A model generated the notes under the pieces. It worked only from the letters and a program-made list of their open reading frames with translations, was not told the origin of the DNA and did not search any database. Positions 1 through 9,839 of a DNA stretch of 64,000 nucleotides are shown here, piece by piece; positions within the stretch are counted from its first letter, which is position 1; the number at the start of each line of letters is the position of its first letter. The position numbers and the translations under genes were made by a program. The stretch comes from SIG673 sp045638685 (GTDB lineage: Bacteria > Bacillota > Clostridia > Oscillospirales > CAG-272): contig JAZUBT010000003.1 of NCBI GenBank assembly GCA_045638685.1, positions 32,807-96,806 on the forward strand, in the 5' to 3' direction.

Positions 1-901
1 GAAAAACAAAGTTAGCGTGGCTTTCTCTAAGACTAAAGCCGAGCCTTTCTTCAAGGGGCTTTAGCTCTCTGTAAAGATAGCTTACCCCGTCCTTTATTTT
101 TTCTATATTTTCGGAAAACGCTGAAAACTCTCCCATCGCCGCCGCGACCGCCGCCTGAGTTACGGTATTCATATTGTAAGGGCTTTTGGTCTTTTTAAGC
201 GCCGAGATAAGCTCCTTATTCGATACCGCAAAGCCGCAACGAAGTCCCGCAAGACCGATTTTTGATACCGTTTTAAGTACTATAAGATTTTTTCTTTCGC
301 CGGTTTCCGGTATAACGCTTTCGGGCTCCCGCGCAAACTCCATATACGCTTCGTCAATGACCACCACGGCATCTACTCTGTCGGTAAAGTCAAGAAGCGT
401 TTTTCTGTCGTACATAACACCTGTGGGATTACACGGGTTTGAAATTATAACAAGCCCTGCCTTTTCCTTTTCGCAAAGAGCGGAAAGCTCGTTAAAATCT
501 ATATCCATTCCGTCCCTTTTCTTGTAGCTTACTATTTCTCGTCCCGAAAACTCGGAATAAAAGCGGTACATTGAAAAGTCCGGTTCGCATATAACTATCT
601 TACCCCCGTCGGCAAGAAAGGTGTTGATTATCAGCGCGATAAGCTCGTCCGAGCCATCTCCCGCGACAAGTCTTTCAGGCTCCGCACAAGCGTATTTTCC
701 GTAGGCATAAAGCAGCTCTGTCATTTCCGGGTCAGGGTATCTGTTTATGTTTTCGTAGCTTACCGCCTTACTAATCGCGTGGAGAACGCTTTTCGGCGTT
801 TCGTAGGGACTTTCGTTTGCGTCAAGCTTTATTTTAGGACAGGAGGTGTCGGGAACGTACTCCTTCATCTCCGCTATTCTTTCGGGAACGTATTTATTCA
901 T
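1..901 (-). CDS. hisC: Histidinol-phosphate aminotransferase, partial (3' end beyond window)
   Basis: PLP-dependent transaminase of histidine biosynthesis (imidazole acetol-phosphate + glutamate to histidinol-phosphate), cytoplasmic. Translating the complement from the ATG at 899-901 gives about 300 residues: an early KLDANESPY segment, an RYPDPE segment, the PLP-binding DEAY motif and the Schiff-base lysine in TVSKIGLAGLRCG, and the frame is still open at base 1 in SHANFVF. The family is about 350 residues, so roughly 50 are missing to the left. Its ATG overlaps the hisD stop by 4 bases (ATGA), so the two are translationally coupled in the his operon. Confidence 0.95.
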   Translation of the reverse strand, partial: MNKYVPERIAEMKEYVPDTSCPKIKLDANESPYETPKSVLHAISKAVSYENINRYPDPEMTELLYAYGKYACAEPERLVAGDGSDELIALIINTFLADGGKIVICEPDFSMYRFYSEFSGREIVSYKKRDGMDIDFNELSALCEKEKAGLVIISNPCNPTGVMYDRKTLLDFTDRVDAVVVIDEAYMEFAREPESVIPETGERKNLIVLKTVSKIGLAGLRCGFAVSNKELISALKKTKSPYNMNTVTQAAVAAAMGEFSAFSENIEKIKDGVSYLYRELKPLEERLGFSLRESHANFVF

Positions 902-2169
902 TTTCTTACCTCTATGGAATTTGCGTGAGCGGTAAGTCCTTCCGCCTTTGCAAATCTTATAACGTCGTCTGCCGCCTTCGTGAGCGCCTCCTTTGAGTAA
1001 TAGAGGTAGCTCGACTTCTTTACAAAGCTATCAACCGAAAGCGCCGAGGAAAATCTCGCCGTTCCGTTTGTGGGTAAAACGTGGTTAGGGCCGGCATAAT
1101 AGTCTCCGAGAGGCTCGGGGGAGTTTTCGCCAAGGAACACGGAGCCTGCGTTTCTTATCTTTCCGAGAAGCTCGAAGGGGTTTGAAGTCATAAGCTCAAG
1201 GTGCTCGGGGGCAATCTTATCGGAAATCTCCGCCGCCTCGTCAAGGTTGTCCATTATTACCGCTGAACCGTAGGAAGAAAGGGATTTCTTAATAATCTCC
1301 GCTCTCGAAAGGTAGGTAATCTGCTTTTCTATCTCCTTCTGAACGTCATTTACAAGCTTTTCCGATGTGGTTACAAGTATAGACGCCGCTATCGGATCGT
1401 GCTCCGCCTGACTCATAAAATCAGCCGCCACGTAAGCGGGGTTTGCTTTCTCGTCAGCTATAACAAGAACCTCGCTCGGTCCCGCAAACATATCTATATC
1501 AACCGTACCCGCAACAAGTCTCTTTGCAGTGGCAACGAATATATTGCCGGGGCCTACTATTTTATCGACCGCCGGTATGCTTTCCGTTCCGTAGGCAAGC
1601 GCCGCTACCGCCTGCGCGCCTCCGACGGTTACTATATCCTCAACTCCGGCAAGAGATGCCGCGTATATAACCGCGGGGTTAATTCCCTCTGCCTTCGGAG
1701 GCGTTACCATTACGATACTTTCAACTCCCGCTACCTTTGCGGGTATCGCGTTCATAAGTACGGACGAGGGATACGCCGCCGTGCCACCGGGAACGTAAAG
1801 TCCTACTCTCTTAAGAGGCAGAATACGCTGCCCCATTATTTTTCCGTCTCTGTTATCGATCCAGCTTTCGGATTTCTGTTTTTCGTGGAAGGCAAAAATA
1901 TTTTCCGCCGCGCGCTTCATCGCCTCTTTAAGCTCGACGGGAACCTTTGCTATTGCCTCCGCCTTCTCCTCCTCGCTTATGCGGAGTGAGGAAAGCTTTA
2001 CCTTATCTATCTTTTCGCTATATTCAAAAAGCGCACCGTCTCCCCTCGCTTTAACCTCTGCGAGAATGCCTTTGACTATCTTTTCAACCTCTGCGTTATC
2101 ACTGTCGGCTCTTTTCTTCAAAAGCTCGATAAGAGAGCCTACCGTTTCCTTTGTATAAACCTTAAACAT
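898..2169 (-). CDS. hisD: Histidinol dehydrogenase
   Basis: Zn-dependent, NAD-linked four-electron oxidation of histidinol to histidine, the last step of the pathway. The 423-residue protein has the family's usual length. Visible are GPGNIFVATAKR, the AGPSEVLVIAD loop, the Zn-ligand region SQAEHDP and the catalytic IAPEHLEL segment. The start MFKVYT follows a GGAGA Shine-Dalgarno that is part of the recurrent hairpin-SD leader (see 2175-2206). It lies between hisG and hisC and overlaps hisC by 4 bases. Confidence 0.97.
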   Translation of the reverse strand: MFKVYTKETVGSLIELLKKRADSDNAEVEKIVKGILAEVKARGDGALFEYSEKIDKVKLSSLRISEEEKAEAIAKVPVELKEAMKRAAENIFAFHEKQKSESWIDNRDGKIMGQRILPLKRVGLYVPGGTAAYPSSVLMNAIPAKVAGVESIVMVTPPKAEGINPAVIYAASLAGVEDIVTVGGAQAVAALAYGTESIPAVDKIVGPGNIFVATAKRLVAGTVDIDMFAGPSEVLVIADEKANPAYVAADFMSQAEHDPIAASILVTTSEKLVNDVQKEIEKQITYLSRAEIIKKSLSSYGSAVIMDNLDEAAEISDKIAPEHLELMTSNPFELLGKIRNAGSVFLGENSPEPLGDYYAGPNHVLPTNGTARFSSALSVDSFVKKSSYLYYSKEALTKAADDVIRFAKAEGLTAHANSIEVRK

Positions 2170-2174
2170 TTTTT

Positions 2175-2206
2175 CTCCATTCTACTGTCATCGTGGCAGC
2201 ACACAA
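2175..2206 (-). promoter_or_regulatory. Hairpin + GAATGGAGA leader of hisD
   Basis: On the minus strand TTTGTGTG is followed by a small hairpin with arms CTGCCA and TGACAG (one C-A mismatch), then TAGAATGGAGA and the hisD ATG. The ATG inside GAATGGAGA is out of frame with hisD, so here the sequence must serve as a ribosome binding site. The same layout precedes dxr, coaD, the genes at 47701 and 48338, and the protease gene at 60546. Confidence 0.55.
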
Positions 2207-2287
2207 ATTTTAAACGTTTCTTTTATTTTAGCGAAAGCTTCTGACAAAATTTTAAACGCTTCTTTTAACTTAGTGAAGGCTTCTGAC
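2205..2287. repeat. Tandem repeat, two 41-base copies, period 42
   Basis: Copies at 2205-2245 and 2247-2287 match at 36 of 41 positions. Each begins AAATTTTAAACG and ends GCTTCTGAC. The pair fills most of the hisG-hisD spacer, directly 5' of the hisD hairpin-SD element. No ORF spans it and its function is unknown. Confidence 0.85.
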
Positions 2288-2302
2288 AAAACATTACGCG
2301 TT

Positions 2303-2941
2303 TTATTTTCTTTCCGCCTTAACAACCTCGCCGAGCGCTCCTATAAGAGTATCAAACTCCAACTTTTTCATCTTTATACTTGAAATGTTAGCGATAAATC
2401 TTGCGGAAATCTCGGCAACATCCTCGTAAACCTCAAGTCCGTTGGCTTTAAGCGTAGAGCCCGTTTCAACTATATCCACTATCGCGTCCGAAAGCTGAAG
2501 TATCGGGGCAAGCTCAACGCTTCCCTCGATTTTAACCACCTCAACGTCAACACCCTTGCCGTCAAAATAGTCCTTTGTAACGCTCGGATATTTCGATGCG
2601 ATTATCTTATGTCCGTATCCGTCGTAAAAGTTCTTTCCCTTTACTCCGGCAAGCGCGAAACGGCATTTTCCAAATTCAAGGTCAAGAAGCTCGTATATGG
2701 AAGCCTTAGCCTCCATTATGGTATCCTCTCCGACTATACCGCCGTCGCATACGCCGTGCTCAACGTAGGTTATAACGTCTGCCGCTTTTGCCAGAACGAC
2801 CTCGATATCCTCGCCTACCTTAAAAAGCAGCTTTCTTCCCTTTTTATCTTCATCAAGCTCCGAAACGTCGTACCCAGCCTTAGCGAGATATTCCAGAGCC
2901 TTTTTCTCAATTCTTCCCTTTGTAAGAGCAAGTCTTAACAT
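2303..2941 (-). CDS. hisG: ATP phosphoribosyltransferase, short form
   Basis: Catalyses the first step of histidine synthesis, ATP + PRPP to phosphoribosyl-ATP. From the ATG at 2941 (MLRLALTKGRIEKK) the protein is 212 residues, the length of short-form HisG, which lacks the C-terminal regulatory domain and depends on HisZ; hisZ lies directly upstream. The PRPP-binding segment appears as DAIVDIVETGSTLKANGL. A longer reading to 2980 exists, but the 13 extra codons include the purine-rich GAGAGGAAAAG ribosome binding site, so 2941 is preferred. Confidence 0.95.
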   Translation of the reverse strand: MLRLALTKGRIEKKALEYLAKAGYDVSELDEDKKGRKLLFKVGEDIEVVLAKAADVITYVEHGVCDGGIVGEDTIMEAKASIYELLDLEFGKCRFALAGVKGKNFYDGYGHKIIASKYPSVTKDYFDGKGVDVEVVKIEGSVELAPILQLSDAIVDIVETGSTLKANGLEVYEDVAEISARFIANISSIKMKKLEFDTLIGALGEVVKAERK

Positions 2942-3020
2942 TTTTTCTTTTCCTCTCTGCGGATTTTTGAGTTTTGACACGTAAAAGCCTAAAAACAGCC
3001 GTTTACCGCGTCCTGTCTTT

Positions 3021-4172
3021 TTATTTCAGACGGATTATTTTCTTTTCACCGCTTTCAAAAACGATAAGCGCTCGCGCACCGTTCCTGCTTGCGTATTCAA
3101 GGTTTTCCTTTTCTCCGCTTATATGCGAAAGAACGGCGTCATCCACCGAGCTTACGTAGCTTAACGCGTCCTTAAAGCTAACCTCGTCAAACATAACCAG
3201 CTCTCCGAGGCCCTTTTTCTCCGGTGGAGACTTACGGATAAGCGTTTCGGCTACCTCGCTTATATTTACGCCAAATCCGGTAGCGGGAATGTTACTTGCA
3301 AATTTACTGATAAGTGTGTCGTATCTGCCGCCCGCAAGAACAGGCACGCTTGCTCCGTCCATATATCCTCTGAAAACACATCCCGTGTAGTAATCAAGGG
3401 AATGAACTATTCCGAGGTCAATCATTATTTTATCCTTGTATCCTGCCTCACAGAGCGCGCCGTACAGCTTTTCAAGATAGAAAAGCGACTCCATAGCCTT
3501 TTCGTTACCCGCCGCAAGTATCTCCGCTTCCTTAAAGACCTCCTCGCCTCCAAAAAGGAAGGGGATCTTTTTTATTGCGTGAAGCCCCGAAATCTTATTT
3601 ACGTCCTTTGCTTCAACGAGACGTCTTATTTTTTCCGCCTCGCCCTCTCCGAGAGAGCATTCGGAAATAAGTGCGTTATAAAAGCCGACGTGTCCAAGCT
3701 CAAGCTTATAATCGTCGCTTATCTTTCCGAGCGTTTCAATAGCGGTAATAAGGCAGACAAGGTCGCTCTGGAGTCCGCCGCAGCCGAGTATCTCAACTCC
3801 GCTCTGCGCTATCTCGCTCTTTCTTCCCTTATTTCCGTAGCTAAGTCTATAAACCTTCTGGTGGTAAAACAGCTTTGTAGGAATATGCTCCGAAAGTCTC
3901 GACGCCGCCGCTCTCGCTATCGGTGTCGTGTTATCCGCGCGAAGCACTAAAAGACGGCCGTCGGGAGAGGTAAGCTTATACATCTCCTCCTGCCCCATTG
4001 TGCTCCCCGTTTCAAAAACGTCATAATATTCGATAGCGGGCGTCATTATCTCGGAAAAGCCTCTTTTAACGTAAAGCTCGGTAAGGCGGTTTTCAAGGCT
4101 TCTGAAAAGCTCCGCTTCCCCGAACATTATATCCCTCGTTCCGTTTGGTATATTTCTGATATTTCCGGACAT
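3021..4172 (-). CDS. hisZ: ATP phosphoribosyltransferase regulatory subunit
   Basis: A catalytically inactive class II histidyl-tRNA synthetase paralogue that activates short HisG and carries histidine feedback. The 383-residue protein shows class II synthetase-like features: PNGTRDIMFGEAE near the N-terminus, LRADNTTPIARAAASRL (motif 2 region), and the C-terminal AGGRYDTLISKF and ATGFGVNISEV segments. It lacks the anticodon-binding domain of true HisRS. AAAGGAGACAG precedes the ATG. It is followed 79 bases later by hisG, and the short-HisG/HisZ pairing is consistent. Confidence 0.93.
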   Translation of the reverse strand: MSGNIRNIPNGTRDIMFGEAELFRSLENRLTELYVKRGFSEIMTPAIEYYDVFETGSTMGQEEMYKLTSPDGRLLVLRADNTTPIARAAASRLSEHIPTKLFYHQKVYRLSYGNKGRKSEIAQSGVEILGCGGLQSDLVCLITAIETLGKISDDYKLELGHVGFYNALISECSLGEGEAEKIRRLVEAKDVNKISGLHAIKKIPFLFGGEEVFKEAEILAAGNEKAMESLFYLEKLYGALCEAGYKDKIMIDLGIVHSLDYYTGCVFRGYMDGASVPVLAGGRYDTLISKFASNIPATGFGVNISEVAETLIRKSPPEKKGLGELVMFDEVSFKDALSYVSSVDDAVLSHISGEKENLEYASRNGARALIVFESGEKKIIRLK

Positions 4173-4322
4173 ATCTGTCTCCTTTGTGTCGATTGTTTTA
4201 CTCGTGATGTGTTGACAAAATTAGCGCAAATCAAATTTTAGCTTCTTCTTTTTCGCCGCTTTTCAAAAAGATATGGAAAATCTTTAGGTCAGCTTCACTT
4301 CGCACACATCATAATCTGTTGT

Positions 4323-7300
4323 TTAGAAAAACCTCATCTGGTTGGTATCGTTAAGACCGTCAAGAACGTGATTTCTTTTAAGTATTTCGATATGAGTTTT
4401 GGAAATCTTGCTCTTTTGTGCAAGCTCCTCTACCGAGAATATCTCGCCCTCTGCCGCAACGGCCTCTATGCTTTCCGCCGCCTTAACGCCAAGCCCCGGA
4501 AGCACCGAGAACGGTATTCTTATCTTGTCTCCGTCCGGCTCGAAAATCTTTGCCTTTGACTTGTAAAGGTCAACGGGCAGGAAGCTAAAGCCTCGGGCGT
4601 AAAATTCCACGACGAGCTGCCATATCGGAATCATATCCTTTTCCGCCGCCGTCGCCTCTTTACCCTTGTCATTTATCTCTTTTATCTGATTTCTTACGTA
4701 TTCCTTTCCGCGAATGGCTATTTCACCGTCAAATCCGCCGGGAGCAACGGTAAACATTGCCGCGTAGAAGGCTATCGGGTGGTAAACCTTATACCAACCG
4801 AGTCTTATCGCGGAAATATCATAAGCAACCGCGTGCGCCTTCGGGAACATGTATTCGATTTTATTACAGGAATCTATGTACCATTCGGGGACGTTATGCT
4901 CTCGCATTATAGCTATCATTTCGGGAGTTAAAAATTTATTTTTCTTACGTACCGTCTCCATTATGTTGAATGCATCGCCCGGGGGAAGTCCCGCATGAAT
5001 AAGATAAACCATTATAGAGTCTCTTGTTCCGACACATTCGGATATGGTACAGGTTCCGCTTGCTATTAAGTCCTTTGCGTTTCCGAGCCAAACTCCCGTT
5101 CCGTGAGAGAGTCCCGAAATCTGAAGCAGGTCGGAAAAGGTCTTCGGCTGGGCATCTATAAGCATCTGACGTACGAATGACGTGCCAAGCTCGGGAAGTC
5201 CAAACGTTCCCGTCTCTGAGTCAATCTCCTCCGGCGTTACTCCGAGCGGCTCGGGGGAAAGCAGTAAATCGTAAACCTTTCTGTCGTTCATGGGAACGTC
5301 CGCAATTTTTACTCCGGAAAAGCGCTCCATATATACGTACTTGGTCGGCACATCGTGTCCGAGGCAGTCAAGCTTAAGTATGGTATCGTGCAGATGGTTA
5401 AAATCGAAGTGGGTAGTAACGATAGTGGAGTTAGGATCGTCCGCGGGATGCTGAACGGGGGTAAAATCGTATATCTCGTATTCGTGCGGAATAACGACTA
5501 TTCCTCCGGGGTGCTGGCCCGTAGTTCTCTTTACTCCTACGCAGCCGTTTGCAAGTCGCTGCGCCTCGGCTTTATTGAGATTTTTACCCGTCTCCTCCAT
5601 ATACTTTTTGACAAAACCGAAGGCGGTTTTATCGGCAAGCGAGCCAAGCGTTCCCGCGCGGAAAACATTTTCCGCTCCGAAAAGAACCTCGCAGTATTTA
5701 TGCGCGTCCGCCTGAACGTCTCCCGAAAAGTTAAGGTCAATATCGGGTGATTTTTCACCCTTAAACCCGAGGAAGGTCTCAAACGGTATTTCGTGTCCGT
5801 CGCAGATGTATCTCGTTCCGCATTTCGGGCAGTCCTTATCGGGAAGGTCGAAGCCTGAGCCAACCTCACCCTTTTCAAAGAACTCACTATTCCGACATTT
5901 CGGGCAACGGTAATGCGGCGGCAGTGGGTTAACCTCGGAAACTCCCGCCATAGTCGCGACAAATGACGAACCGACCGATCCTCGCGAACCGACGAGATAG
6001 CCTTTGCTTTCGCTGTTTGCGATAAGCTTCTGCGCAATCATATAAAGAACGGCAAAGCCGTTTTCTATAATCGGTGTCAGCTCTCTGTTAAGCCTGTCCT
6101 CAACGACCTTGGGAAGCTCGTCCCCATACCATTCGTGCGCACGCTTCCAGCATATCTCCTGAAGCTCCTCGGGAGCGCCCTCTATCTTCGGAGTATAGCT
6201 TCCCTTCGGTATAGGTAAAATATCTCCGTCTATCATATCGGCAACTTTATTTGTGTTTTCAACTACGACCTCAAATGCCTTTTCCTCTCCGAGATAATCA
6301 AATTCCTTTAACATCTCCTCGGTGGTTCTGAAATAAAGACCGCTGTCTCTGTCAGCGTCGGCATATTTGCCGTGGTTAAGTATCTGACGGTATATCTCGT
6401 CCTCGGGGTTAAGGAAATGCGAGTCGCAGGTAGCGCAGACCGGCTTTCCGAGCTCCTCTCCGAGTGCTACTATCTTACGGTTAAAGTTACGGAGTGTTTC
6501 AAACCCCTCCGCGCTGTAATCGCCGAGAGGCGGGTAACCTCCGTCGGCGTTCTTGCCTATCATAAACGCGTTATTGCAGAGCGGCTGTATTTCAAGATAA
6601 TCGTAATATTCCGCTATCTTTTTAAGCTCCTCGTCGGGCTTGTTTTCAACTACCGCGCGGAAAAGCTCGCCGGCCTCACACGCCGAGCCGACAATAATAC
6701 CCTCGCGGTATTCATTAAGCAGCGTTTTAGGCACACGGGCGTTGTAATAGTAATAGTCAAGGTAGCTCCTTGAAACTATTTTATAGAGATTTTTCAGTCC
6801 TGCCTGCGTTTTTGCGAGCAGTATGCAGTGATACGTGTTTTTTATCTTTTTGGGATCGGAGCGATCTGCCATCGTTCTTGACATAGAGGCAATATCGGTT
6901 ATTCCGTCCTCTTTAAGCTTAAGGCACATACGGTGGAATATTTCCGCCGTTATTTCCGCGTCGTCCGATGCTCTGTGATGGTGGAAATCCGGAAGCTTAA
7001 AGTATTCCTTTAATGCGTCAAGATTATGCTTTTTCAGATCGTCGTTGACAAATCTCGACATCGCAAGCGTGTCAAGATACGTAGCCTTAAACGGAATACC
7101 GCACTGGTTACACGCCGTTCTGATAAATCCGGTGTCAAAAGAGGCGTTATGTGCGACAAGCATTGTGTCTCCGCAAAACTGAAGAAATTTGGTAAGCGCT
7201 TCCTTTATCTTCGGCGCGCCCTTTACCATGTCGTCGGTTATAGACGTAAGCTCTACTATTTCGTCGGGAATAGACGTTTCGGGATCAACGAAGGTGTCGA

Positions 7301-8702
7301 ATTTATCTATAATCCTTCCGTCCTTACATCTTACCGCGCCTATCTCGATTATTTTATCGGTAACCGAGGAAAGTCCCGTCGTTTCTATATCGAAAACGGT
7401 AAACTCGTCGCTGAGCGAGCACTCCTTGTCCCCGAAAACCGCCTTCGCGGTATCGTCAACAAGATATACCTCAACGCCGTATATAACCTTTATTCCACCG
7501 CCCATTTTTTTAAGCGACTCCATAGCGGGCGGAAACGCCTGAAGGTTTGAATGGTCGGTTATCGCTACCGCGGGATGTCCGAATGCCTTTGCAAGCTTAA
7601 GCACCGCCTTCGGCTCCGAAAGCGCGTCCATCTGCGAAAGCTGGGTATGTAGGTGAAGCTCTACCCTTTTCTTTTCGGCGGTATCCTTTCTTGTAGGAAG
7701 GGATTTTACCTCAAAAATGCTATACGGCTGGAACTCGTTTCCTCCCGAAAACTTGTCCTCTGCCATCATTCCCCTCATTATTACCGAGGGGCAGCCGGAG
7801 ATCGTATCGTAAAGCTTTTTTCCCTCTCCTATCTCCATTATAAGCTTACAGGGGAGAGACGCTTCGTTGTTGGTTATACCAAAGGAAAGAATAAGCTTTT
7901 TTCCTCTGCCAACCTCCTTGCTTTCCATAGGGAAAAGCTTTCCTATTACGGTTTTTATTTTTCTGTCAAGCGCCCCTGATTTATCTATATCGTCAAGGCT
8001 CTTTATTTCACATTCTTCTCCGAACAAAAGCTTCGGCTCGCTTATATCAAAGCGCATTTTTCCGCTGTCAACCGTCTTTTCGTCAAGCACTCTCGTTCCG
8101 AGACATTCCCTCATTACCGATGCGCTTTCGGGAACGGTGGCCGTTACACGATGCTCGTCCGCCTCTGCCTTGCGCTGAATTTCGCTCATGCGACTCTCCA
8201 GCTTTTCCGCTTTTTCTCTGTCTCTTTTTATTTCCACCTTATAGTCAAGGTCAAATTCGTCCTTTAAAATTTCGGAAGCGGTAAGCGGGGTTCTCTCGTC
8301 GTTCATTATACCTATGCTTCCGTTTGAAAAGCCTATTCTGATTTCAACGCGAGCGTTTATGTTATCAACGGTGTAGTCGTAATCGTAGAAAAAGCCCTTT
8401 GCTACGGCGCATCTGAATTCAAGCTCCGACATAAGCTCGTCTATGTACGCATCTCTGAAAAGCTCTTTTCCGTAATGGGTAATGACGTGAACGAAGTTCA
8501 GTCCGTAAGCCTCTCTTATCCCGTTTTCAAGACGTCTTATATCCGCCTTCTTATATATTCTCGGGAAATCGGCTTTTATTACCATTATTTTACGCTGCTT
8601 ATCTACTTTACAGGTATATTTACCCGCCGAGTCGAGTATTTCACCCTGAATCGACGACGGCTCGTATCTTTTCAGCAGCTCGCGAAGTGTTTTTTCCGCC
8701 AT
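4323..8702 (-). CDS. polC: DNA polymerase III alpha subunit, PolC type
   Basis: Replicative polymerase of low-GC Gram-positives with a built-in proofreading exonuclease. The 1459 residues fit the family (about 1430-1460). In order: N-terminal and OB regions; a PHP domain beginning VELHLHTQLSQMDALSEP; the DnaQ-like exonuclease inserted in it, FTVFDIETTGLSS near residue 430 with the late HHRASDDAEIT motif; then a PHP segment, CPKC zinc-binding cysteines, and the polymerase core with SPDIDLNFSGD (catalytic Asp pair), GTLGSLADKTAFGFV and PKAHAVAYDISAIRLGWYK. It ends the rpsB-to-polC gene block. Confidence 0.98.
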   Translation of the reverse strand: MAEKTLRELLKRYEPSSIQGEILDSAGKYTCKVDKQRKIMVIKADFPRIYKKADIRRLENGIREAYGLNFVHVITHYGKELFRDAYIDELMSELEFRCAVAKGFFYDYDYTVDNINARVEIRIGFSNGSIGIMNDERTPLTASEILKDEFDLDYKVEIKRDREKAEKLESRMSEIQRKAEADEHRVTATVPESASVMRECLGTRVLDEKTVDSGKMRFDISEPKLLFGEECEIKSLDDIDKSGALDRKIKTVIGKLFPMESKEVGRGKKLILSFGITNNEASLPCKLIMEIGEGKKLYDTISGCPSVIMRGMMAEDKFSGGNEFQPYSIFEVKSLPTRKDTAEKKRVELHLHTQLSQMDALSEPKAVLKLAKAFGHPAVAITDHSNLQAFPPAMESLKKMGGGIKVIYGVEVYLVDDTAKAVFGDKECSLSDEFTVFDIETTGLSSVTDKIIEIGAVRCKDGRIIDKFDTFVDPETSIPDEIVELTSITDDMVKGAPKIKEALTKFLQFCGDTMLVAHNASFDTGFIRTACNQCGIPFKATYLDTLAMSRFVNDDLKKHNLDALKEYFKLPDFHHHRASDDAEITAEIFHRMCLKLKEDGITDIASMSRTMADRSDPKKIKNTYHCILLAKTQAGLKNLYKIVSRSYLDYYYYNARVPKTLLNEYREGIIVGSACEAGELFRAVVENKPDEELKKIAEYYDYLEIQPLCNNAFMIGKNADGGYPPLGDYSAEGFETLRNFNRKIVALGEELGKPVCATCDSHFLNPEDEIYRQILNHGKYADADRDSGLYFRTTEEMLKEFDYLGEEKAFEVVVENTNKVADMIDGDILPIPKGSYTPKIEGAPEELQEICWKRAHEWYGDELPKVVEDRLNRELTPIIENGFAVLYMIAQKLIANSESKGYLVGSRGSVGSSFVATMAGVSEVNPLPPHYRCPKCRNSEFFEKGEVGSGFDLPDKDCPKCGTRYICDGHEIPFETFLGFKGEKSPDIDLNFSGDVQADAHKYCEVLFGAENVFRAGTLGSLADKTAFGFVKKYMEETGKNLNKAEAQRLANGCVGVKRTTGQHPGGIVVIPHEYEIYDFTPVQHPADDPNSTIVTTHFDFNHLHDTILKLDCLGHDVPTKYVYMERFSGVKIADVPMNDRKVYDLLLSPEPLGVTPEEIDSETGTFGLPELGTSFVRQMLIDAQPKTFSDLLQISGLSHGTGVWLGNAKDLIASGTCTISECVGTRDSIMVYLIHAGLPPGDAFNIMETVRKKNKFLTPEMIAIMREHNVPEWYIDSCNKIEYMFPKAHAVAYDISAIRLGWYKVYHPIAFYAAMFTVAPGGFDGEIAIRGKEYVRNQIKEINDKGKEATAAEKDMIPIWQLVVEFYARGFSFLPVDLYKSKAKIFEPDGDKIRIPFSVLPGLGVKAAESIEAVAAEGEIFSVEELAQKSKISKTHIEILKRNHVLDGLNDTNQMRFF

Positions 8703-8758
8703 AGCCTTTTCCCCTTTCCTTTGTTTTCTAAGTTAACTGTTTCCTGATCGCTTTACGC

Positions 8759-9823
8759 TTACATTCGGTTTATTTCTTCAATAAGCGTGTCTATTATTTT
8801 ATCTTCCGGTATCTTTCTTATTATTTCGCCCTTTTTTATGAGAAGCGCCTCGCCTTTACCGCCGGCAATTCCTATATCCGCCTCTCTCGCCTCGCCCGGA
8901 CCGTTTACAACACAGCCCATAAGCGCTACTTTAAGTACAGTCTTTGTCGTTATTTCGTTTTCTCTCGCCTCAAATTCCTTAACGAGCGATATTAAATCAA
9001 TAGCTGTTCTTCCGCAGGTGGGACATGAAACCAGATTAATTCCGTTTTTTCCGTATCCTACCGCTTTTAATATGTTTCTCGCCGCTTCTATCTCCTTTAC
9101 GGGATTATCGGTAAGCGAAACCCTTACCGTATCCCCTATTCCCTCGGAAAGAAGGGCGCCGATACCTATCGCGCTTTTCAGCGTTCCTATTTTTTCACTG
9201 CCCGCCTCGGTAACTCCGATATGCAGCGGATAATCACAGCTTTCAGCCAAAATCTTATTTGCCGCTATCATATCCACGGGGTTTGATGCTTTTATGGAAA
9301 TCACGGTATCGTAAAAGTCAAATTTTTCAAGAAGCGACGCGTGATAAAGCGCACTTTCCGCAAGTGCCTCGGGCGTGGGAGAGCCGTGCTTTTCAAGTAT
9401 CTCCTTTTCAAGAGATCCGGAGTTAACTCCTATTCTTATCGGCAGTCCGTTTCTTCTGCAAGCCTTTACTACCTCTTTAACTCTGTCGTCTGCGCCGATA
9501 TTACCGGGATTTATTCGAATCTTATCCGCTCCCGCCTCTGCGCATTCAATAGCTATTTTGTAATCAAAATGTATATCCGCGACAAGCGGCATTGTAACTC
9601 CCGCTTCCTTTGAAAGCGCGAAAACCTTAGCCGCCGATTTTTCGGGTACGGCAAATCTGAATATATCGCAGCCCGCCTCCTGAAGGGAAAGTGCCTGTTT
9701 TACGCAGGCGTCCGTATCGTAAGCCGAGGTGTTTGCCATAGACTGAACGGTTATCGGACTATCGCCCCCTATAAAGAGAGAGCCTACCTTTACCGCCCTC
9801 GTTTGTCTTCTTTTTATAATCAT
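8759..9823 (-). CDS. ispG: (E)-4-hydroxy-3-methylbut-2-enyl-diphosphate synthase
   Basis: [4Fe-4S] enzyme of the MEP pathway (MEcPP to HMBPP). The 354-residue short bacterial form has an N-terminal TIM barrel (GGDSPITVQSMANTSAYD, RINPGNIG) and a C-terminal domain with the three cluster cysteines in SCPTCGRTAID and GCVVNGPGEARE. The substrate for this branch is started by Dxr, encoded two genes upstream, and IspH is encoded at 34.4-36.5 kb, so three MEP enzymes are in this window. Spacing to rseP is 16 bases. Confidence 0.97.
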   Translation of the reverse strand: MIIKRRQTRAVKVGSLFIGGDSPITVQSMANTSAYDTDACVKQALSLQEAGCDIFRFAVPEKSAAKVFALSKEAGVTMPLVADIHFDYKIAIECAEAGADKIRINPGNIGADDRVKEVVKACRRNGLPIRIGVNSGSLEKEILEKHGSPTPEALAESALYHASLLEKFDFYDTVISIKASNPVDMIAANKILAESCDYPLHIGVTEAGSEKIGTLKSAIGIGALLSEGIGDTVRVSLTDNPVKEIEAARNILKAVGYGKNGINLVSCPTCGRTAIDLISLVKEFEARENEITTKTVLKVALMGCVVNGPGEAREADIGIAGGKGEALLIKKGEIIRKIPEDKIIDTLIEEINRM

Positions 9824-9839
9824 ATCAGTTTACGTTCCT

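Noticed and set aside
4205..4315. Inverted repeat TGATGTGT/ACACATCA between hisZ and polC
   Set aside because: Only 8 bp, separated by about 90 bases, with no T run; too weak to call a terminator or operator.
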